Shown here: in pieces, positions 1-5,028 of the stretch
Layout: the number at the start of each line of letters is the position of its first letter
Position numbering within the stretch: position 1 is the stretch's first letter
Assembly (NCBI GenBank): GCA_937967755.1
Contig: CALBTA010000665.1
Span: 1-5,028, forward strand
Source of the DNA: an uncultured Planctomycetaceae bacterium
GTDB lineage: Bacteria > Planctomycetota > Planctomycetia > Pirellulales > Pirellulaceae
Direction of reading: 5' to 3'
DNA: 5,028 nt
Position numbers and translations under genes: made by a program
The notes under the pieces: model-generated
Told to the model about the DNA's origin: nothing
Databases searched by the model: none
What the model saw: the letters and a program-made list of their open reading frames with translations, nothing else

Positions 1-14
1 CCGTTACGAAGGCG

Positions 15-431
15 CTAAAAAATCCCCAACTGATCCCGAGCGTCCTCAGTCATCTTTTCCGGCGTCCAGGGTGGTTCCATGACGATGCGAACTTCGACTT
101 CGCTGACCCCCTCCATTTGCTTCACTGCCATTTTGCTTTGGGCGATCAACTGCGGCCCGGCGGGGCAAGCCGGGCTGGTCATGGTCATATCGATCTTCAC
201 ATTCTGCTGCCCGTCTTCGGCCGGCTCGAAATCGACCACGTAGATCAAACCGAGATCGACGATGTTCACGAACAACTCCGGGTCAATGACCTTTTTCAGT
301 TGTTCGCGGACGGAGTCTTCACAAAGCGATTGTGGCACCGATGCATCGGCGGCGGTTGCCTCCGTGTCCGTCGCGACCGGATTCTGCTCAGGGGCTTCGT
401 CAGATTCTGTCTTGGCCTGTTCTTCGTTCAT
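15..431 (-). CDS. sufT: SufT-like MIP18/DUF59 (PaaD-like) Fe-S assembly protein
   Basis: This 138-residue protein belongs to the MIP18/DUF59 family, whose SufT members help mature or deliver Fe-S clusters in the cytoplasm. The family core spans about residues 38-138. It begins with a helix (EDSVREQLKKV), then the hallmark DPE at 50-52 within DPELFVNIVDLGLIYVV, then TMTSPACPAGPQL with the likely functional Cys89, and ends with EPPWTPEKMTEDARDQLG. A second cysteine is at 37. Residues 1-36 are an acidic, Ala/Thr/Glu-rich, probably disordered extension not needed for the family fold. The ATG at 431-429 overlaps the TGA of the Rieske gene (ATGA), which supports the start and implies translational coupling. 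The stop is TAG. Family assignment is firm. The specific name sufT rests on position at the end of the suf operon; a PaaD-like or unnamed DUF59 label would also be defensible. Confidence 0.88.
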   Translation of the reverse strand: MNEEQAKTESDEAPEQNPVATDTEATAADASVPQSLCEDSVREQLKKVIDPELFVNIVDLGLIYVVDFEPAEDGQQNVKIDMTMTSPACPAGPQLIAQSKMAVKQMEGVSEVEVRIVMEPPWTPEKMTEDARDQLGIF

Positions 432-745
432 GCGTCATTGATCCTTACCAGAACGTTTTCGCCTTCAATTTTTACTTCATGGACAGCCGTTGGTTCAGTG
501 GCCGGCATGGTCAACGCCTCGCCGGTGCGGATGTCAAACTTCGCCCAGTGGCGAGGGCAAACGAGCGCCCCGTCTTCCAGCGGCCCTTCGCCCAGCGGCC
601 CGCCGTCATGCGTGCAAACGTCGTCCAGGCAATACCACTGACCGCCAGCGTGAATCAGCACGACCAGCCGTTCATCAACATCAAACGTGGCCTTGCCAGG
701 ATCGGGCACGTCGCCCACCGTCGCAACTTGGACAAAATCGGACAT
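428..745 (-). CDS. Rieske-type [2Fe-2S] ferredoxin in the suf operon
   Basis: This 105-residue soluble protein is a single Rieske domain, of the small ferredoxin kind (NirD- or BphF-like). Both cluster-binding boxes are intact: Cys44-Thr-His46 and Cys63-Pro-Arg-His66, separated by 16 residues. This gives two Cys and two His ligands for a [2Fe-2S] cluster. The GGPLGEGPLEDG loop between the boxes and WAKFDIRTGEAL after the second are typical. There is no signal peptide or membrane helix, so it is cytoplasmic and not a cytochrome bc1 Rieske subunit. The ATG lies 10 nt after the sufD stop; an SD-like GAGTAGG at 755-761 overlaps that stop codon. Its TGA overlaps the next start. In this operon it probably supplies electrons for Fe-S assembly, but that role is inferred; an oxygenase or nitrite reductase partner is less likely because none is nearby. 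Confidence 0.93.
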   Translation of the reverse strand: MSDFVQVATVGDVPDPGKATFDVDERLVVLIHAGGQWYCLDDVCTHDGGPLGEGPLEDGALVCPRHWAKFDIRTGEALTMPATEPTAVHEVKIEGENVLVRINDA

Positions 746-755
746 TCAACGACGC

Positions 756-2066
756 CTACTCGTACTCACGAACCTTACGCGCCACCGCCAGGCCCAGCGA
801 TTCACGCACGCTTTCAATCGTGATGCGGTCGAAAATCTGCTGGAAGAAGCCGGCCACGATCGCGCGGGCGGCTTCCTTACGGGTGAAGCCGCGGCTTTGG
901 CAGTAAAAAATCTGTTCTTCATCGACACGGCCCGACGTGGAGCCGTGGGTGCAGCGAACATCGTCGGCTTCGATCTCCAAACCCGGAATCGAATCGGCCC
1001 GGGCTTTCGCAGAGAGGACGAGGTTGTCGTTCCGCTGGTAGCCATCAGTCTTCTGGGCCTCGGGATCGACCTTGATCATTCCCCGCCAGACAGTACGGGA
1101 ACTGTCTTGCAGGGCCGACTTGTAAAGGAAGTCGCTGGTGGTGTGCGGAGCACGGTGGTGTTGCAGGGTGTGATAGGAAAGGTGCTGCTTGCCTTCGGTG
1201 AAGATCACGCCGTTCACCTGCGAATGGGCGCCTTGGCCGACGAGTTCGACGTGCTGATTCACCTTGGCCAATTTGGAACCGAGAGCCCCGATGGTCCACT
1301 GCAACGTGGCATCGCGGTCGACGATTGCCCTTTGATGTGCGAAATGCCACACGCCGTGCGCCCAATCTTGTAGGTTGACAAACCGCAGGTTAGCCCCGGG
1401 TGCGACCATCAATTCAATCGCGCCGCAGTGCAGTCCCTTTTCGGCTCCCTCGGTCGACTTCATTTCCGACATCAACGTGGCCTGAGCACCTTCTTCCAAA
1501 ACCACCAGCGTCCGGCTCAAATCGGTCGCCCCGTCGGTGAGCGCGGTGAGGCAGTGAAACGGCTGATCGACGACAACCCCGCGCGGCACATACAGGAACG
1601 TCCCACCGGAAAAACAGGCTGTGTTGAGCGCCGCGAAGCGGTCGTACGAGGAATCGACCGCCCGGCCAAAGTACTTGCGGACGAGGTCGCCATGTTCGCG
1701 AACGGCCGTGCCCAAACTGCAGAAGAGCACGCCCTTGTCTGCCCACTGCTGTTCGAGGTGACCATCGAGGCTGACACTATCAATCGCCGTGGAATGACCA
1801 CCCAGTTCGACCCCTTCGCTGAGCAGCGCCGGCGGCAGCAAGCTGTTATCGACCTCGCCGCCCGGCAACCCGTACCGGTCCAACCGAAAAGTGCGAATGT
1901 CGGTTCGCATCCACTCTTCCGCATTGCGGGCGGGCCAATCAAGTTGCTGAAACAGATCCCACGCATCCCGGCGGGCGTCGGTACACCACGACGGCTCGCC
2001 GTGGGCGGTTAGAAAAGCGTCGAAGGCTTCTTGGGAAAATCCGGTTGCTGTTGCCGTGCTGGTCAT
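756..2066 (-). CDS. sufD: Fe-S cluster assembly scaffold subunit SufD
   Basis: SufD (436 aa) pairs with SufB and two SufC ATPases in the SufBC2D scaffold complex that builds Fe-S clusters in the cytoplasm. The N-terminal helical region (about 1-85) has the SufD-type DWPARNAEEWMRTDIRTF at 43-60. A beta-helix core follows to about residue 380, then C-terminal helices. RCTHGSTSGRVDEEQIFY at 371-388 is the diagnostic SufD motif; His374 corresponds to the E. coli SufD His360 reported as required for cluster formation, and Cys372 lies two residues before it. The segment at 112-170 (GVLFCSLGTAVREHGDL through FAALNTACFSGGTFLYVPRGV) closely mirrors SufB 151-207, as expected for paralogues. The ATG directly follows the sufB TAG with no spacer, so coupled translation and equal subunit output are likely. 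No frameshift or missing domain is seen. Confidence 0.96.
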   Translation of the reverse strand: MTSTATATGFSQEAFDAFLTAHGEPSWCTDARRDAWDLFQQLDWPARNAEEWMRTDIRTFRLDRYGLPGGEVDNSLLPPALLSEGVELGGHSTAIDSVSLDGHLEQQWADKGVLFCSLGTAVREHGDLVRKYFGRAVDSSYDRFAALNTACFSGGTFLYVPRGVVVDQPFHCLTALTDGATDLSRTLVVLEEGAQATLMSEMKSTEGAEKGLHCGAIELMVAPGANLRFVNLQDWAHGVWHFAHQRAIVDRDATLQWTIGALGSKLAKVNQHVELVGQGAHSQVNGVIFTEGKQHLSYHTLQHHRAPHTTSDFLYKSALQDSSRTVWRGMIKVDPEAQKTDGYQRNDNLVLSAKARADSIPGLEIEADDVRCTHGSTSGRVDEEQIFYCQSRGFTRKEAARAIVAGFFQQIFDRITIESVRESLGLAVARKVREYE

Positions 2067-3497
2067 CTACCCCACCGAACCTTCCATCTGCAGTTGAATC
2101 AGTCGGTTCATCTCCACGGCGTATTCCATTGGCAATTCCTTAACCAGCGGTTCGATGAAACCGTTGACGATCATCGCGCTGGCTTCTTGTTCGCTGAGGC
2201 CGCGGCTCATCAGATAGAAGAGTTGCTCTTCCCCAATGCGCGAGACGCTCGCCTCGTGGCCGATCGAAACGTCCTGCTCCATCACTTCGATGTACGGATA
2301 GGTGTCGCTGCGGCTGGCCGGGTCGAGGATCAACGCGTCGCAAACGACGTTGCACTTGGCTCCCTTGGCACCCTTTTCCATCCGGGCCAGGCCGCGGTAG
2401 CTGCTACGGCCGCCATCTTTGCTGATCGACTTGGAAATGATCTGCCCGGTGGTGTTGGGGGCACAGTGAACCAGTTTCGCGCCGGCGTCTTGGTGCTGGC
2501 CCTGGCCGCTGAAGGCGATGGACAGGATTTCACCGCGGGCACCCGGCTCCATCATGTAGACCGCCGGGTACTTCATGGTCAGTTTGCTGCCCAGGTTGCC
2601 ATCGATCCATTCCATCGTGGCATCTTGATAGGCCATGGCCCGTTTGGTGACCAGGTTGTAAATGTTGTTGGCCCAATTCTGAATCGTCGTGTACCGGCAA
2701 CGGCCGCCTTTGCGAACGCTGATTTCGACGACTGCCGAGTGCAGGCTTTCAGTCGAATACATGGGCGCGGTGCAGCCTTCGACGTAGTGAATCTGGGCAC
2801 CTTCATCGACGATGATCAGCGTCCGCTCGAACTGGCCCATGCTTTCGGCGTTGATGCGGAAGTAGGCCTGCAGCGGGAATTCAATCGACACGCCCTTGGG
2901 GACGTAAATGAACGACCCGCCCGACCAGACGGCCGAGTTCAACGCCGCGAATTTGTTGTCGTTGGGCGGAATAATCTTGCCGAAGTACTCCCGCAGCAGA
3001 TCGCTGTGCTCGCGAACTGCCGTGTCGGTGTCGGTGAAGATCACACCTTTCTTCTCAAGGTCTTCCTGCAGCGAACCGTAAACGACTTCGCTTTCAAACT
3101 GGGCCTTCACACCGGCGAGGAACTTCCGTTCGGCTTCGGGGATGCCGAGTTTTTCGAACGTGTCCTTGATTTCCTGCGGGACATCTTCCCAGGTTTTGCC
3201 CTGGTGATCGGTTGGCTTCAGGTAGTAATAGATGTTTTGAAAATCGATGGCGATGTCGCCGCCCCATTTGGGCATCGGCTTCGATTCGAAGATGCGCAGC
3301 GACTCTTGCCGAAACTCGCGCATCCAGTCGGGCTCGTCCTTCAGATCGGAAATCTGGTGGACGATTTCGGCATCGATCCCCTTGCGGGCTTTGAACACGC
3401 CCTTGGTTTCGGTGCGGAAGTTGTACTTGTTGATCTCGCCAATGCCGGCATTGGAAGGAAGATCGGCAACGGGAGTTGCGGTGATATCGGTGGCCAT
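2067..3497 (-). CDS. sufB: Fe-S cluster assembly scaffold subunit SufB
   Basis: SufB (476 aa, full length for the family) is the main cluster-building subunit of SufBC2D. It has a helical N-terminal part (about 1-140), a beta-helix core (about 150-425) and the conserved C-terminus ending MEGSVG. Residues matching those important in E. coli SufB are visible: Arg214 and Asn216 in FRINAES, Cys242 in EGCTAP (E. coli Cys254), Gln273 and Trp275 in TIQNW, Lys285 in TKR, and a Glu pair at 423-424 in IGEEQ. The position of E. coli Cys405 is Ser395 here, within [11 protein letters not shown], as in Gram-positive-type SufB. I chose ATG at 3497 because an SD-like AGTAGGG ends 6 nt upstream. A TTG at 3503 would add two residues but sits directly against that SD. 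The gene follows sufC after a 120-nt repeat-bearing gap. Confidence 0.97.
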   Translation of the reverse strand: MATDITATPVADLPSNAGIGEINKYNFRTETKGVFKARKGIDAEIVHQISDLKDEPDWMREFRQESLRIFESKPMPKWGGDIAIDFQNIYYYLKPTDHQGKTWEDVPQEIKDTFEKLGIPEAERKFLAGVKAQFESEVVYGSLQEDLEKKGVIFTDTDTAVREHSDLLREYFGKIIPPNDNKFAALNSAVWSGGSFIYVPKGVSIEFPLQAYFRINAESMGQFERTLIIVDEGAQIHYVEGCTAPMYSTESLHSAVVEISVRKGGRCRYTTIQNWANNIYNLVTKRAMAYQDATMEWIDGNLGSKLTMKYPAVYMMEPGARGEILSIAFSGQGQHQDAGAKLVHCAPNTTGQIISKSISKDGGRSSYRGLARMEKGAKGAKCNVVCDALILDPASRSDTYPYIEVMEQDVSIGHEASVSRIGEEQLFYLMSRGLSEQEASAMIVNGFIEPLVKELPMEYAVEMNRLIQLQMEGSVG

Positions 3498-3503
3498 TGG
3501 CAA

Positions 3504-3510
3504 CCCTACT
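3504..3510 (-). promoter_or_regulatory. Shine-Dalgarno-like site of sufB
   Basis: The minus strand reads AGTAGGG, followed by 6 nt (TTGCCA) and then ATG. The spacing suits ATG at 3497 and not the in-frame TTG at 3503, so it decides the sufB start. It lies outside the inverted repeat farther upstream. Confidence 0.55.
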
Positions 3511-3524
3511 TTCGTCTTGATTGG

Positions 3525-3597
3525 CCCGCGAATGACGCGAATACTCGCGAATGGTTTTCAACAACTCTTATTCGCGTCGATTGGCGTAAATCGCGGG
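3525..3597. repeat. 28-nt imperfect inverted repeat built of CGCGAAT units
   Basis: This element occupies most of the 120-nt sufC-sufB gap (3498-3617). The arm at 3525-3552 and the reverse complement of 3570-3597 match at 22 of 28 positions by hand alignment, around a 17-nt loop (3553-3569). On the plus strand the left arm carries three CGCGAAT copies starting at 3527, 3536 and 3546, so 9 and 10 nt apart. The right arm carries one exact inverted copy (3570-3576) and two degenerate ones at similar spacing. A 9-bp perfect pair (GACGCGAAT at 3534-3542 with ATTCGCGTC at 3570-3578) also exists. The element could be a dispersed palindromic repeat, an mRNA hairpin between sufC and sufB, or an operator. 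No T-run follows it on either strand, so it is not a standard intrinsic terminator. I see no convincing promoter in the gap. Confidence 0.7.
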
Positions 3598-3617
3598 TAG
3601 TTTTTGTGCCTTATTGT

Positions 3618-4427
3618 CTAAGCGGAAGCTTCCGCCATCTCGCGATTTTCGGCGGCCGCTTCGGGGTACTCTTCACGGATGCGTTCGTAGCCCCGTTCGT
3701 GAAGTTCGTGGGCCAGTTCAATGCCGCCCGTTTCGACGATCCGCCCGCCGAGCATCACGTGGGTGAAATCAGGCGGGTTATGTTCCAGCAGTTTGTCGTG
3801 GTGGGTAATAATCAGCAGGCCCATCTTGTCGCCGCCGATTTCGGCAATACTCTCGCTCGCCAGGCGAACAGCGTCGGCGTCCAGGCCGCTATCTGTCTCG
3901 TCCAATACAGCAAACTTCGGTTGCAACATGGCGAGCTGAAGAATCTCCGCTCGTTTCATTTCGCCGCCGGAGAATCCATCGTTCACATATCGCCGGGCGA
4001 ACTCCATGTCGATTTGCAGATGCTCCATCTTCGACTTTAGTTCCTTGCGGAACTCTCGCATCGGAATCAGCTCTTCGCCCTCCTGCCGGTCCGGGTTGCG
4101 AACGTTGGTCGTGGCGTGGCGAAGGAAGTCGGCCAGCTTGACGCCCGGGATGGCCATCGGCCGCTGAAATGCCATGAAGACGCCGCTTCGCGCTCGCTCG
4201 TCGGCGTCCAACTCCAGCAAATCAACATCGTTCAGCCACACATGCCCGCCCGTCACTTCGTAATGCGGGTGGCCCATAGTAGCCATGCCGAGTGTACTTT
4301 TGCCGGATCCGTTAGGGCCCATCAAGGCGTGCGTTTCGCCGCGGTTGATCGTCAGCGACGCCCCTTTGAGGATCGGCTTGCCTTCGACGGCAACGTGTAG
4401 GTCTTCGATTCGTAAAGTGTCGGTCAT
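3618..4427 (-). CDS. sufC: Fe-S assembly ATPase SufC
   Basis: SufC (269 aa) is the ABC-type ATPase that drives conformational change in SufB-SufD during Fe-S assembly; it is cytoplasmic and has no membrane domain. All nucleotide-binding motifs are intact: Walker A GPNGSGKST at 37-45, Q-loop Gln88 in FQRPMAIPGV, the SufC-type signature FSGGEMKRAEILQ at 152-164, Walker B AVLDE at 173-177, D-loop SGLDADA at 180-186, and H-loop THHDK with His209. The TDSGLD stretch distinguishes SufC from transporter ATPases. The protein is about 20 residues longer than E. coli SufC because of an acidic Ala/Glu-rich C-terminal tail (EEYPEAAAENREMAEASA). I start it at ATG 4427, where the family N-terminus begins (TLRIEDLHVAVEG). 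An in-frame TTG at 4460 would translate part of the upstream repeat. No good Shine-Dalgarno precedes the ATG; a hairpin repeat ends 7 nt upstream. The gene is first in the suf order here. Confidence 0.97.
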   Translation of the reverse strand: MTDTLRIEDLHVAVEGKPILKGASLTINRGETHALMGPNGSGKSTLGMATMGHPHYEVTGGHVWLNDVDLLELDADERARSGVFMAFQRPMAIPGVKLADFLRHATTNVRNPDRQEGEELIPMREFRKELKSKMEHLQIDMEFARRYVNDGFSGGEMKRAEILQLAMLQPKFAVLDETDSGLDADAVRLASESIAEIGGDKMGLLIITHHDKLLEHNPPDFTHVMLGGRIVETGGIELAHELHERGYERIREEYPEAAAENREMAEASA

Positions 4428-4434
4428 TCGTTCG

Positions 4435-4515
4435 TGGAACAGGTCTCTCGACCTGTTCAAGCCTCAGTTATGTATCGATTTTTTTTCAAACGAACAGGTC
4501 AGGAGACCTGTTCCA
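4435..4515. repeat. REPIN-like pair of inverted hairpin repeats
   Basis: Two 24-nt units face each other: 4435-4458 and 4492-4515. One is the reverse complement of the other at 22 of 24 positions, and 33 nt lie between them. Each unit is itself a hairpin with perfect 9-bp arms, GAACAGGTC and GACCTGTTC, around a 4-nt loop (TCTC at 4446-4449; AGGA at 4501-4504). The two mismatches between units fall in the loop. The spacer is AT-rich and holds an 8-T run (4479-4486). This is the architecture of a REP doublet or REPIN, mobilised by TnpA-REP (RAYT) transposases in other bacteria. None is encoded here, so mobility is inferred. The T-run is not next to either hairpin in a terminator arrangement. 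The pair fills the nuoB-sufC gap, beginning 3 nt after the nuoB stop and ending 7 nt before the sufC ATG. Confidence 0.85.
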
Positions 4516-4518
4516 CAT

Positions 4519-5028
4519 TTACCCCATAATCTTCTGATGATCAGTCAACGGATCGATGTCGGCCGGGGCTTCGACCCATCCGCTATGGTGCGGCACTGGC
4601 AACTCATCGTCGACCTTCTGGCCAAGGCCCCATTTACCCGGGCTGCCGTCGGCGTTCTTCTTCTTGGCGATCTTATGACCGCGAATTTTGTCTTGAATTC
4701 GCATCAGCCCTTCCAACAACGCTTCAGGGCGAGGGGGACAGCCGGGGACGTAGACATCGACCGGAACCACCAAATCGACACCCTTGACGACATGATACCC
4801 CCACTTGAAGTATGGGCCGCCGCCTACGGTACATGCTCCCATCGCGATGACGAACTTCGGGTCGGGCATTTGGTGGTACAACCGCTTCACGCGTGAAGCC
4901 ATTTTGTACGTCACCGTGCCGGCGACGATCATCAAATCAGCCTGCCGAGGCGTGGCCCGAAAAGCACCGGCACCGAAGCGATCCATGTCGTAGCGACTGG
5001 CACCGGCGGCCATCATTTCAATTGCACA
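4519..5028 (-). CDS. nuoB: NADH-quinone oxidoreductase subunit B (NuoB), 5' end missing
   Basis: NuoB is the peripheral-arm subunit of respiratory complex I that holds [4Fe-4S] cluster N2, the last cluster before quinone. The frame is open to the window edge and the first visible codons read [21 protein letters not shown], so the N-terminus and the first cysteine of the adjacent CC pair lie outside. Numbering from the visible Cys1 (E. coli Cys64), Cys66 in GACTVGGG and Cys97 in PGCPPRPEA match the other two cluster ligands. [18 protein letters not shown] at 23-40 is also conserved. The 169 visible residues run to TAA at 4519 and include a polar C-terminal tail (about 115-169) longer than the conserved core. 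The usual next gene, nuoC, is absent: a repeat pair and then sufC follow. An internal ATG at 5016 is not the true start, because the conserved CAIE residues precede it. Confidence 0.96.
   Translation of the reverse strand, partial: CAIEMMAAGASRYDMDRFGAGAFRATPRQADLMIVAGTVTYKMASRVKRLYHQMPDPKFVIAMGACTVGGGPYFKWGYHVVKGVDLVVPVDVYVPGCPPRPEALLEGLMRIQDKIRGHKIAKKKNADGSPGKWGLGQKVDDELPVPHHSGWVEAPADIDPLTDHQKIMG

Noticed and set aside
687..1373. Plus-strand open frame of 228 codons opposite sufD
   Set aside because: It is antisense to the conserved C-terminal half of sufD, shows no family motif and has no operon context; it is a shadow frame.
3498..3617. IscR- or SufR-type operator upstream of sufB
   Set aside because: I looked for an IscR type 1 box and a CAAC-N6-GTTG SufR site. 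The single CAACAA near 3559-3564 has no matching inverted half, so neither is supported.
3622..3635. Perfect 14-bp palindrome GCGGAAGCTTCCGC at the end of sufC
   Set aside because: It encodes Ala-Glu-Ala-Ser plus part of the last Ala codon just before the stop. A hairpin would have only 5 bp and no T-run follows, so there is no support for a terminator; a chance palindrome is the simplest view.
2031..4040. Very long plus-strand open frame (669 codons) opposite sufB and part of sufC
   Set aside because: It lies antisense to two unmistakable conserved genes, crosses their intergenic gap and starts inside sufD. Its translation is compositionally odd with no recognisable domain. Codon bias of the minus-strand genes is enough to keep the opposite frame open.
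4428..4460. Longer sufC starting at TTG 4460
   Set aside because: The extra 11 residues would be read out of the repeat hairpin and do not match the family N-terminus, whereas ATG 4427 begins right at the conserved TLRIEDLHV region.
4479..4486. Run of eight T between the hairpins as an intrinsic terminator
   Set aside because: On the plus strand the nearest upstream hairpin ends 21 nt earlier, and no plus-strand gene enters. For the minus-strand nuoB transcript the run is A, not U. It does not fit a Rho-independent terminator for nuoB.
4459..4491. Possible promoter (TTGAAA with TACATA) in the spacer of the repeat pair, minus strand
   Set aside because: The two boxes are only about 9 nt apart, far short of 16-18, and no better pair is visible. 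AT richness alone is not enough to call a promoter.

Overview
The window looks like an ordinary piece of a bacterial chromosome, most likely from a planctomycete (Pirellulaceae-like). This rests on remembered resemblance: the NuoB form with [22 protein letters not shown], a Gram-positive-type SufB, a suf locus ordered C-B-D, and dispersed palindromic repeats around a GAACAGGTC motif. No 16S gene or other direct taxonomic marker is present, so the assignment is an inference.

All six genes lie on the minus strand and are read from the right edge to the left. They are: the 3' part of nuoB (complex I subunit B, cut by the window edge); sufC (ATPase); sufB and sufD (the paralogous scaffold subunits); a small Rieske-type [2Fe-2S] ferredoxin; and a SufT-like MIP18/DUF59 protein. 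No gene is broken, and no gene-free stretch exceeds about 120 bases. There is no tRNA, rRNA, CRISPR array, transposase gene or convincing intrinsic terminator.

SufB, SufC and SufD form the SufBC2D machine that builds Fe-S clusters using ATP. The Rieske protein and SufT-like protein are probable accessory factors for electron transfer and for cluster maturation or delivery. NuoB is itself an Fe-S client protein, holding cluster N2. The last four genes are tightly coupled: sufB stop and sufD start abut (TAG then ATG), sufD and the Rieske gene are 10 nt apart, and the Rieske gene overlaps the sufT-like gene in an ATGA. The cysteine desulfurase (SufS) and sulfur carrier (SufU or SufE) are not in the window.

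The most unusual content lies in the two larger gaps, each filled by a different palindromic element. The 91-nt nuoB-sufC gap holds two inverted copies of a 24-nt hairpin unit (a REPIN-like doublet), running from 3 nt after the nuoB stop to 7 nt before the sufC start. The 120-nt sufC-sufB gap holds a 28/28-nt imperfect inverted repeat built of CGCGAAT units spaced 9-10 nt apart. I found no clearly new biological system; the genes are recognisable, and the interest is in these repeats and their placement within the suf locus.
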